Source: Pseudomonas deceptionensis (GTDB lineage Bacteria > Pseudomonadota > Gammaproteobacteria > Pseudomonadales > Pseudomonadaceae). From it: a stretch of 64,000 bases of DNA. A program made the position numbers and the translations under genes. The notes under the pieces are model-generated. The model was not told the origin of the DNA and did not search any database. It saw only the letters and a program-made list of their open reading frames with translations. How positions within the stretch are numbered: position 1 is the stretch's first letter; every line of letters begins with the position of its first letter. Shown here piece by piece: positions 8,875 through 16,216 of the stretch. The DNA is taken from the NCBI RefSeq assembly GCF_900106095.1, contig NZ_FNUD01000002.1, positions 1,943,501 to 2,007,500 of the forward strand, read 5' to 3'.

Positions 8875-10494
8875 CTAAGCCGCAGCGATTTCATTCGGTT
8901 CGAAGCTGTCGGCCCGAGCCATTTGCCACATACGCGAATAGAACTCGCCATTGACCTCACCCGTCAGCAACTCACCGGGTTTGAGGAATACATGCAATTG
9001 CGAGAACAGCTTGATTTCAGTGGCGGACATGCGGCGCACCAGGTGCTTGGCCGAGAGTTGCGCCGGGTGTTCCAGGCCTGCGGCCGCGAGCATTTCGGCC
9101 AAGGCCTTGAGGGTGTTGCGGTGGAACTGGAACACCCGCTGGGCCTTGTCCGGCACGACCAGGGCGCGTTGGCGCAAGGTGTCCTGGGTCGCCACGCCGG
9201 TAGGGCATTTGTTGGTATGGCACGACTGCGACTGGATGCAGCCGATGGCGAACATGAAGCCCCGGGCCGAGTTGGCCCAGTCCGCACCGATGGCCAGCAC
9301 GCTGGCGATATCGAAGGCGCTGACAATCTTGCCGCTGGCGCCCAGCTTGATCTTGCTGCGCAGGTTCAGGCCCACCAAGGTGTTGTGTACGAACAGCAGG
9401 CCTTCGCGCAGCGGTGCGCCAATATGGTCGGTGAACTCCACCGGTGCGGCGCCGGTGCCACCCTCCTTGCCATCGATGACGATAAAGTCCGGCAGGATGC
9501 CCGTTTCAAGCATGGCCTTGGCGATCCCCATGAACTCCCACGGGTGGCCCAGGCAGAACTTGAAGCCTACGGGCTTGCCGCCGGACAGCTCGCGCAACTG
9601 CGCAATAAACTGCATCAGCTCGATCGGGGTCGAAAACGCACTGTGGCGTGAAGGCGATATGCAGTCTTCCCCCATCGGCACACCGCGCGTTTCTGCGATT
9701 TCCCGGGTCACTTTGTGCTTGGGCAAAATACCGCCATGGCCCGGTTTGGCGCCCTGGCTCATCTTGATTTCGATCATCCGCACTTGCGGCGTGCAAGCCT
9801 GGGCGGCAAAGCGCTCCGGGTCGAAGCGCCCGTCTGCGGTGCGGCAACCAAAGTAGCCGCTGCCCAGTTCCCACGTCAGGTCACCCCCGTTCTCACGGTG
9901 ATAGCTGCTGATGCTGCCTTCCCCCGTATCGTGGGCAAAATTGCCGAGCTTGGCTCCCTGGTTCAGGGCGCGAATGGCATTGGCGCTCAGGGAGCCAAAG
10001 CTCATGGCCGAAATGTTGAAGATCGACGCCGAGTACGGCTGGGTGCATTGCGGGCCGCCTATGATGGTACGAAAGCTGGCAGGGTCGGTCAGCGGGGCCG
10101 GGCGCATGGAGTGGCCGATAAATTCGAAACCGGGCTGATACACGTCAACCAGAGTGCCGAAGGGTTTGTCGGCGCTTTCATTTTTAGCCCGTGAGTACAC
10201 CAGCGAGCGCTGGGAGCGTGAGAAGGGCAGCGCGTCGCTGTCAGACTCCAGTAGGTATTGGCGGATTTCCGGGCGGATGGCCTCTACCAGATAACGAATA
10301 TTGCCCAGGATCGGGTAGTTGCGGCGCACGGCGTGGGGGCTCTGCAGCAGGTCGAAAATCCCCAGCAGGCTCAAGGCCAGAGTCACGGCGGTAAAGGGCC
10401 ATAACCACTCGTGGTGCAGAAAGGGCAGGCTGGCGAGGGTAAACACCACACAAAAGGCAAAAAACGCATAACGGCTTAACAGTGACAGGCTCAT
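8875..10494 (-). CDS. FMN-binding glutamate-synthase-family protein, membrane-anchored
   Basis: This 539-residue protein has two N-terminal hydrophobic segments (about residues 5-25 and 30-50) followed by a glutamate synthase central/FMN TIM-barrel domain. Recognisable elements are NISAMSFGSLSANAI, GEGSISSYH, EIKMSQGAKPGHGG, the FMN-phosphate region VIDGKEGGTGAAP, and a cysteine cluster, IQSQSCHTNKCPTG, that matches the 3Fe-4S site of GltB-type proteins. It lacks the amidotransferase domain, so it is not a complete glutamate synthase. The physiological reaction of these stand-alone proteins is not settled. AGGA precedes the start at good spacing. It is a single gene, divergent from the Nudix gene. 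Confidence 0.85.
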   Translation of the reverse strand: MSLSLLSRYAFFAFCVVFTLASLPFLHHEWLWPFTAVTLALSLLGIFDLLQSPHAVRRNYPILGNIRYLVEAIRPEIRQYLLESDSDALPFSRSQRSLVYSRAKNESADKPFGTLVDVYQPGFEFIGHSMRPAPLTDPASFRTIIGGPQCTQPYSASIFNISAMSFGSLSANAIRALNQGAKLGNFAHDTGEGSISSYHRENGGDLTWELGSGYFGCRTADGRFDPERFAAQACTPQVRMIEIKMSQGAKPGHGGILPKHKVTREIAETRGVPMGEDCISPSRHSAFSTPIELMQFIAQLRELSGGKPVGFKFCLGHPWEFMGIAKAMLETGILPDFIVIDGKEGGTGAAPVEFTDHIGAPLREGLLFVHNTLVGLNLRSKIKLGASGKIVSAFDIASVLAIGADWANSARGFMFAIGCIQSQSCHTNKCPTGVATQDTLRQRALVVPDKAQRVFQFHRNTLKALAEMLAAAGLEHPAQLSAKHLVRRMSATEIKLFSQLHVFLKPGELLTGEVNGEFYSRMWQMARADSFEPNEIAAA

Positions 10495-10820
10495 ACGGTT
10501 TCCTGTTTCAGGCTGGTCTGTTCAGTCAGGCAGGTACGCCTGATTCGGTCGAGAACAGAAAAAGGGAAGTAGAACCCTCTCTTTGGATCGGAGGTTTGCG
10601 GGGAAGAGTGTTGGTCATGTATCACGCAAATGCCATCTCCCCGTCAGATTATTCATTGAACGGGATTTTGTTTACGACAGCATCCCGACCAAAGTCGGGC
10701 GCTGCATTCAGGACCGGGCGGGCCATACAGAGCGCCCGGGTAAAAGTGACATCTGTGTCTTTGCAGGCCTGCGCAGCCATGTGATCCTGCGCGCACTTTC
10801 TACCTGGCTGGCTGATTCTC
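10495..10820. other. Intergenic region between divergent genes
   Basis: These 326 bases separate the leftward FMN protein from the rightward Nudix gene. Short open frames exist but lack codon bias, ribosome-binding sites or recognisable motifs. I see no strong hairpin or repeat; promoters for both genes presumably lie here. Confidence 0.5.
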
Positions 10821-11264
10821 GTGACCTCTTCAGAACACTGCACTGACCTGAGCCCTAAAACCATTCGTATTGCCGCCGCTGTCTTGATCGGCCCCGATGG
10901 CCGAACCTTGCTGGTGCGCAAGCGCGGCACCCTGGCCTTCATGCAACCGGGCGGCAAGATCGAAGCCCATGAGCAACCGCTGGAGGCGTTGGCCCGCGAG
11001 CTGGAAGAAGAACTGGCGCTTGCGATTGACCCCGGCACTGCGACTTACGTGGGGCTGTTTTCAGCGCCCGCCGCCAATGAGCCGGGGTTTGAAGTACACG
11101 CCGAGCTATTTTTGCTGCACATCAACCAGCCTGTCACTCCGGCTGCCGAAATTGAAGAAGTGCAATGGATCGATCCTGTCGGTGATGGCGGCCTGGTGCT
11201 GGCGCCGTTGACCCGTGACCTGATTTTGCCGTTCTACCGCACGACCTTGCTGACCACCGCCTGA
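10821..11264 (+). CDS. Nudix hydrolase
   Basis: This 147-residue protein starts at GTG 10821. The Nudix box is visible at about residues 45-67: GGKIEAHEQPLEALARELEEE. It fits G-x5-E-x7-R-E-U-x-E-E-x-G-U except that the last glycine is alanine (ELALAI). The metal-binding glutamates are intact, so hydrolysis of a nucleoside diphosphate linked to another group is expected, but the substrate cannot be read. It precedes a LysE-type exporter by 25 bases and a GNAT gene, all on the same strand, so the three are probably cotranscribed. Confidence 0.82.
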   Translation: MTSSEHCTDLSPKTIRIAAAVLIGPDGRTLLVRKRGTLAFMQPGGKIEAHEQPLEALARELEEELALAIDPGTATYVGLFSAPAANEPGFEVHAELFLLHINQPVTPAAEIEEVQWIDPVGDGGLVLAPLTRDLILPFYRTTLLTTA

Positions 11265-11289
11265 CCCCTTTGCTGACAAGGACTGCCCC

Positions 11290-11928
11290 ATGGTGCCGAC
11301 TCACGATTTGCTGATTTTTGCTGCGGCCTGTCTGCTGATGGTGTTAACGCCGGGGCCGAACATGATTTACCTGATTTCGCGCTCGATCTGTCAGGGCCGT
11401 AAAGCCGGGGTCACGTCCTTGATCGGCGTGGTGGCGGGGTTCTTTGTGCACATGTTTGCCGCCGCTGTTGGCCTGACGGCTGTGTTTTTGGCAGTACCGA
11501 TGGCCTATGAGGCGTTGAAGTGGGCCGGTGCCCTGTACCTGGTGTGGATGGCCTGGCAAGCAGTAAAGCCTGGGGCCCGTTCGCCGTTTGAAGCCCGGGA
11601 ACTGGCGCCGGATTCCTCGTCGAAGCTGGTAGTGATGGGCTTTATGACCAGCGTGCTGAACCCCAAGGTGGCAGTGTTTTATCTGTCGGTTTTTCCGCAA
11701 TTCATCAGCCCGGAACATGGCTCGATGTTTACCCAGAGTATGATGCTGGGCCTGACCCAAATCAGCGTGAGCTTCACCGTTAACCTGCTGATCGCGCTGT
11801 TCGCTTCCGGTATTGCCGTGTGGTTTGTGCGCAACCCGTTGTGGCTGGCGGTACAGCGTTATGTGATGGGCTGTGTGCTGGCGGCACTGGCGGTGAGGCT
11901 GATGCTGGAGCAACGTAGAACCGTATGA
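11290..11928 (+). CDS. LysE/RhtB-family amino acid exporter
   Basis: The protein has 212 residues and about six membrane helices. The N-terminus has the family signature LTPGPNMIYLISRS, and the mid-region has the conserved FMTSVLNPKVAVFYLSVFPQF. Members export amino acids such as homoserine, threonine, lysine or leucine from the cytoplasm; the substrate here is not indicated. AAGGA 8 bases upstream supports the start at 11290. The gene lies between the Nudix gene (25-base gap) and the GNAT gene (12-base gap), in a likely operon. Confidence 0.88.
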   Translation: MVPTHDLLIFAAACLLMVLTPGPNMIYLISRSICQGRKAGVTSLIGVVAGFFVHMFAAAVGLTAVFLAVPMAYEALKWAGALYLVWMAWQAVKPGARSPFEARELAPDSSSKLVVMGFMTSVLNPKVAVFYLSVFPQFISPEHGSMFTQSMMLGLTQISVSFTVNLLIALFASGIAVWFVRNPLWLAVQRYVMGCVLAALAVRLMLEQRRTV

Positions 11929-11940
11929 CCTGGACCCGTT

Positions 11941-12453
11941 ATGGCAATAGAACTGCTTGACCCCTCGCACGCCAAGGCTTATCGCCAGTTGATGCTGCAA
12001 GCCTATGCGCTGCACCCTGAAGCCTTTGTGTCGACCATAGCCCAGCGTGAGAAATTACCGCTGAGCTGGTGGGAAGCGAAACTGGATGATGACTTGAGTG
12101 CGCTGTTCGGCGCCTTTGTCGATGCGCAACTGGTGGGGATAGTCGGCCTGGGGTTTGAACCCTGGGAAGACGCCCGTCACAAGGCCACGCTGTTTGGCTT
12201 GTATGTGACTCAAGCCTGTCGCGGGCAAGGGCTGGGGGAAGATCTGGTGCAGGCGGTGTTGTCACTGGCCGGGCAAGAGCCCGAAATCAAGGTGATCGAA
12301 CTGACCGTCAGCGCCAACAGCTCGGCGGCCCTGGCGTTGTACCGGCGCTGCGGCTTTGAACAATCAGGTCTGGAAGACTGTGCGATCCGGGTCGGTGAGG
12401 CGTATTACGACCGGGTGCATATGCGGCGGTTGGTGAACGTCGAAGCTGCCTGA
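11941..12453 (+). CDS. GNAT-family N-acetyltransferase
   Basis: This 170-residue protein has the GNAT core: a beta-strand LVGIVGLGFE, then LFGLYVTQACRGQGLGEDLVQAVL, where V-x-x-x-x-R-G-x-G is the acetyl-CoA pyrophosphate loop (Q/R-x-x-G-x-G/A). The C-terminal strand/helix ELTVSANSSAALALYRRCGFEQSG is also typical. The acceptor substrate is unknown. It is the last gene of the Nudix-LysE-GNAT run; a long palindrome follows at 12481-12531. Confidence 0.88.
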   Translation: MAIELLDPSHAKAYRQLMLQAYALHPEAFVSTIAQREKLPLSWWEAKLDDDLSALFGAFVDAQLVGIVGLGFEPWEDARHKATLFGLYVTQACRGQGLGEDLVQAVLSLAGQEPEIKVIELTVSANSSAALALYRRCGFEQSGLEDCAIRVGEAYYDRVHMRRLVNVEAA

Positions 12454-12480
12454 AACCGTGTAGACATTCTGTTGCCCCCA

Positions 12481-12531
12481 GTGGGAGCGAGCCTGTTCGC
12501 GAAGGCCCTTCGCGAGCAGGCTCGCTCCCAC
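12481..12531. repeat. Dispersed intergenic palindrome (GTGGGAGC family), with adjacent REP end
   Basis: The outer arms GTGGGAGCGAGCCTG and CAGGCTCGCTCCCAC are exact reverse complements, and the inner arms TCGCGAA/TTCGCGA pair as well. This makes an almost perfect 51-base hairpin between the convergent GNAT and metR genes. The same arm sequence recurs at 43729-43780 and, degenerate, near 37680 and 60640. A lone REP end (TGTAGCCGCTGACGAAGG) starts at about 12547. The hairpin probably also acts as a transcript terminator or stabiliser. Confidence 0.85.
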
Positions 12532-12578
12532 TGCTGACGTTTTTCTGTAGCCGCTGACGAAGGCCTGGATGGGTTGCC

Positions 12579-13496
12579 TTAACGCACCGCACTCACCCCA
12601 TCCAGGGTCGAGAACGAGGTGTCTTTGGCGGTGAGCAAAAAGTCACGCATATACGGCGCATCCAGCATGTCGGCGCGGATCGCGGCATACAGGGTGGCAA
12701 ACAACCCTTTCTCGCCCAGACGTTTGGCTTTCACATAACCGCGTGAGCTGTATTCATGCAGTGCCCAGTGCGGCATCCCGCACACGCCACGGCCGCTGGC
12801 CACGAGTTGCATCATCATTACCGTCAGTTCGGAGGTCCGCACCTGTGCCGGCTCAATGTCGGCCGGCTCCAGAAAACGGGTGAAGATATCGAGCCGGTCA
12901 CGCTCTACCGGGTAGGTAATCAGAATCTCGGTGCTCAAGTCTTCGGGCACGATAAACGGCTTGCTGGCCAACGGGTGCTGATTGGCCACGGCCAACATCG
13001 CTTCGTAGGTAAACAGCGGCACATAAGTCAGACCGGCAATTTCTTGCGGGTCAGACGTCACCACCAAATCCAGATCGCCCCGTGCCAGTGCCGGCAATGG
13101 CGCGAAGGCAAAGCCCGACGCCAAGTCCAGCTCGACCTCAGGCCACGCATCGCGGAACTGATCAATGGTGGGCATCAGCCACTGGAAGCAGCTGTGGCAT
13201 TCAATCGCCATATGCAAACGACCGGCCGTACCACCGACCAAGCGCGCAATGTCACGCTCCGCGCCGCGCAGCAACGGCAGCATGGCGTCGGCCAGTTGCA
13301 GCAGGCGCAAGCCGCCGCTGGTGAAGCGCACCGGCTTGGTTTTGCGTACGAACAGCGGCATGCCCATGCGCTCTTCGAGCTCTTTGAACTGATGGGATAA
13401 GGCAGATTGGGTCAGGTGCAAGCGTTCAGCCGCTTCCACCAGGCTGTCGGACTCGCGTAATGCGTGCAGGGTTTTGAGGTGACGAATTTCCAGCAC
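12579..13496 (-). CDS. metR: LysR-family activator of methionine synthesis, MetR
   Basis: This 305-residue regulator starts at GTG 13496, with GGAG 5 bases upstream; the resulting N-terminus (VLEIRHLKTLHALRESDSL) aligns with MetR of enterobacteria. The helix-turn-helix is at about residues 18-40 (LVEAAERLHLTQSALSHQFKELE). The effector domain contains the MetR-like IECHSCFQWLMP and DLVVTSDP. The known role is activation of metE/metH with homocysteine as coregulator. It is divergent from metE with a 106-base intergenic region that holds a suitable dyad, as in the classical metR-metE arrangement. Confidence 0.93.
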   Translation of the reverse strand: MLEIRHLKTLHALRESDSLVEAAERLHLTQSALSHQFKELEERMGMPLFVRKTKPVRFTSGGLRLLQLADAMLPLLRGAERDIARLVGGTAGRLHMAIECHSCFQWLMPTIDQFRDAWPEVELDLASGFAFAPLPALARGDLDLVVTSDPQEIAGLTYVPLFTYEAMLAVANQHPLASKPFIVPEDLSTEILITYPVERDRLDIFTRFLEPADIEPAQVRTSELTVMMMQLVASGRGVCGMPHWALHEYSSRGYVKAKRLGEKGLFATLYAAIRADMLDAPYMRDFLLTAKDTSFSTLDGVSAVR

Positions 13497-13537
13497 AAGG
13501 ACTCCATGAGTAAATTTGATGATCAACACGAAAACGT

Positions 13538-13550
13538 TGAGTTTGTCTCA
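13538..13550. promoter_or_regulatory. Candidate MetR-binding dyad between metR and metE
   Basis: TGAG-TTTGT-CTCA is a perfect 4-bp dyad with the 13-bp geometry of the enterobacterial MetR box TGAA-N5-TTCA. It lies 42 bases upstream of metR and 52 bases upstream of metE, where an activator of both would act. The match is to the geometry and to three of four positions per arm. Confidence 0.5.
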
Positions 13551-13602
13551 TGTTGCTGTGGCTGTCGATAATTGCGCCATTACTTACATGGAGGAATTTG
13601 TT

Positions 13603-15921
13603 ATGGCCCTGGCCCACAATCTTGGTTTCCCACGCATCGGTGCCGATCGCGAGCTGAAAAAAGCCCTTGAAGCCTACTGGAAGGGCGACATTGACCAGGC
13701 CGCTTTGCACACCGTGGGCCGTGAGCTGCGGGCCAGGCACTGGCAGCTGCAAAAAGACGCAGGCATCGATTTGCTGCCGGTCGGCGACTTTGCCTGGTAC
13801 GACCAGGTGCTGACCCACTCGCTGACCTTCGGCGTCATCCCGCAGCGTTTTGCCAGCACCCTGGATGCCCAGGGGCGGCCAACCCTCGACACCTTGTTCG
13901 GCATGGCCCGTGGCGCGAGCCAGAGCTGCTGCGGCGGTGAGCACAACAAAGGTCAGTATGCCCAGGAGCTGACCAAGTGGTTCGACACCAACTATCACTA
14001 TCTGGTCCCGGAATTCAGCCTGGACCAGCGTTTCGAGCTGAGCTGGAACGAGCTGTTCGATGAAGTCGCCGAGGCCCTGGCGCTGGGCCATAAGGTCAAA
14101 CCGGTGATCATCGGCCCGCTGACTTACTTGTGGCTGGGCAAGGCCAAAGGCAATGAGTTCGACAAACTCGACCTGCTGGAAAACCTGCTGCCGGTTTACG
14201 CTGACATTCTTTCCCGTCTGGCCGAACAGGGCGTGGAGTGGATACAGATCGACGAACCCATTCTGTCCCTCGACCTGCCCCAGGACTGGAAAAACGCCTT
14301 TGAGCGTGCTTACCACATCCTCCAGTACTCGCCCCTCAAGAAGCTGGTGGCGACGTACTTCAGCGGCCTGGAAGACAACCTCGGGCTGGCCGTCAGCCTG
14401 CCGGTAGAAGGCCTGCACGTTGACCTGGTGCGCGCACCCGACCAGCTGCACGCCATTCTGGATCGTCTGCCGACCTATAAAGTGCTGTCGTTGGGCCTGG
14501 TCAACGGGCGCAACGTGTGGCGCTGCGACCTGGAAAACGCCCTGGCTCAACTGCAACTGGCTGAAGAACGTTTTGGCGACAACCTGTGGGTGGCCGGCTC
14601 GTGTTCGCTGCTGCACAGCCCGGTGGATCTGGACCGCGAAACAAAACTGGATCCCGAGCTTAAAAGCTGGCTGGCCTTTGCCAAGCAAAAGTGCAGTGAA
14701 ATCGCGGTGCTGCGTGATGCGCTGAACATCCCGCAGGACGCCAGGGTGCAGCAGGCACTGGCTCAAAGCCGTGCTGTGCAGGCCAGCCGCGCCAGCTCGC
14801 CGCGCATTCACAAACCCGCCGTACAGGCCCGCATCGCAGCGATCACCGAGGCAGACAGCCAGCGCCAATCGCCATTTGCCACCCGTATTGAACTGCAACG
14901 TGCGCGCTTGAACCTGCCAGCGTTCCCGACCACCACCATTGGTTCATTCCCGCAGACCGCTTCGATTCGTCTGGCGCGTCAGTCCTACAAGCAGGGCAAG
15001 TTATCGGTCAGCGAATACACCGACGCCATGCACAGCGAAATCCGCAATGCAGTCCAGACCCAGGAGCGCCTTGGCCTGGACGTGCTGGTGCACGGCGAAG
15101 CCGAGCGTAATGACATGGTGGAATACTTTGCCGAGCAGTTGGACGGCTACGTGTTCACCCAATACGGCTGGGTGCAGAGCTACGGCTCACGCTGCGTAAA
15201 ACCGGCAATCATCTTTGGCGACCTGAGCCGGCCAAAAGCCATGACCGTGGACTGGATCACCTACGCTCAAGGCCTGACCGACAAGGTGATGAAGGGCATG
15301 CTGACCGGCCCGGTGACCATGCTGATGTGGTCATTTCCCCGCGAAGACGTGTCGCGCAAGGTACAGGCGCAGCAGTTGGCGCTGGCGATCCGCGATGAGG
15401 TAGTTGACCTGGAAACTGCCGGCATCAAGATCGTGCAAATCGACGAAGCGGCCTTCCGCGAGGGCTTGCCGTTGCGCCGTGCCCAATGGCAGGAATACCT
15501 GGACTGGGCAGTTGAGGCGTTCCGTCTGTGCGCCTCGGGCGTGGGCGACGAAACCCAGATTCATACCCACATGTGCTACAGCGAATTCAACGATGTGATC
15601 AAGTCGATTGCCGAAATGGACGCCGACGTCATCACCATCGAAACCTCGCGTTCGGACATGGAGTTGCTGGATGCATTTGAAGCCTTCGACTACCCCAATG
15701 ACATTGGTCCGGGTGTCTACGATATCCACTCGCCACGGGTGCCGGACACGGTAGAAATGGTCAAATTGCTGAGCAAGGCCGCGCAGCGTATCCCGGCGCA
15801 GCGCCTGTGGGTCAACCCCGACTGCGGCCTCAAAACCCGTGCCTGGGCCGAGACGGAAGCGGCGCTGATCAACATGGTTGCGGCAGCGCGGCAGTTGAGA
15901 GCGCACGCGGCTCTAAGCTAA
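13603..15921 (+). CDS. metE: Cobalamin-independent methionine synthase
   Basis: The protein has 772 residues, starting [23 protein letters not shown] with GGAGG upstream; in-frame codons further upstream extend into the regulatory region and are not used. MetE transfers the methyl group of 5-methyltetrahydrofolate polyglutamate to homocysteine in the cytoplasm. The N-terminal barrel carries the folate-binding repeat and the C-terminal barrel the zinc site. Visible are [36 protein letters not shown] and NPDCGLKTR (zinc-ligand His/Cys residues). The length is normal. Divergent metR and a candidate MetR dyad indicate homocysteine-dependent activation. A terminator follows. Confidence 0.97.
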   Translation: MALAHNLGFPRIGADRELKKALEAYWKGDIDQAALHTVGRELRARHWQLQKDAGIDLLPVGDFAWYDQVLTHSLTFGVIPQRFASTLDAQGRPTLDTLFGMARGASQSCCGGEHNKGQYAQELTKWFDTNYHYLVPEFSLDQRFELSWNELFDEVAEALALGHKVKPVIIGPLTYLWLGKAKGNEFDKLDLLENLLPVYADILSRLAEQGVEWIQIDEPILSLDLPQDWKNAFERAYHILQYSPLKKLVATYFSGLEDNLGLAVSLPVEGLHVDLVRAPDQLHAILDRLPTYKVLSLGLVNGRNVWRCDLENALAQLQLAEERFGDNLWVAGSCSLLHSPVDLDRETKLDPELKSWLAFAKQKCSEIAVLRDALNIPQDARVQQALAQSRAVQASRASSPRIHKPAVQARIAAITEADSQRQSPFATRIELQRARLNLPAFPTTTIGSFPQTASIRLARQSYKQGKLSVSEYTDAMHSEIRNAVQTQERLGLDVLVHGEAERNDMVEYFAEQLDGYVFTQYGWVQSYGSRCVKPAIIFGDLSRPKAMTVDWITYAQGLTDKVMKGMLTGPVTMLMWSFPREDVSRKVQAQQLALAIRDEVVDLETAGIKIVQIDEAAFREGLPLRRAQWQEYLDWAVEAFRLCASGVGDETQIHTHMCYSEFNDVIKSIAEMDADVITIETSRSDMELLDAFEAFDYPNDIGPGVYDIHSPRVPDTVEMVKLLSKAAQRIPAQRLWVNPDCGLKTRAWAETEAALINMVAAARQLRAHAALS

Positions 15922-15937
15922 ACAGAGCAAACGCTAC

Positions 15938-15983
15938 AAGAGCTACAAGCGGCAGGCATTGGTCTTGCGGCTTGTGGCTTTTT
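15938..15983 (+). terminator. Intrinsic terminator of metE
   Basis: An imperfect stem formed by ACAAGCGGCA and TTGCGGCTTGT is followed by a run of seven T residues, 17-60 bases after the metE stop. The spacing and T-run fit a rho-independent terminator. Confidence 0.75.
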
Positions 15984-16216
15984 TTGCTTTTGGTTATTCA
16001 ATCTGCCAGATAACCCTCTTTTTTGTGTGAGAAATTCTGATGGGTGGATGTGGTCTCTGTCATTTCTGACAGTAGGCAAGCTCCCTTTCCCGGCGCGTAA
16101 TCAATCTCAATAGAGTCAGACACTGACTCAAAATCACCGGTGTTCTTGCCACTGCCGTGGCGGATAGCTGGGGTGTTCCCTGTCAATGCGGATGTAACCA
16201 GCTTGAGGTTATGGTC

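Noticed and set aside
13426..14898. Long open frame antisense to metE
   Set aside because: It overlaps the complete metE gene, and its composition is that of an antisense shadow without recognisable motifs.
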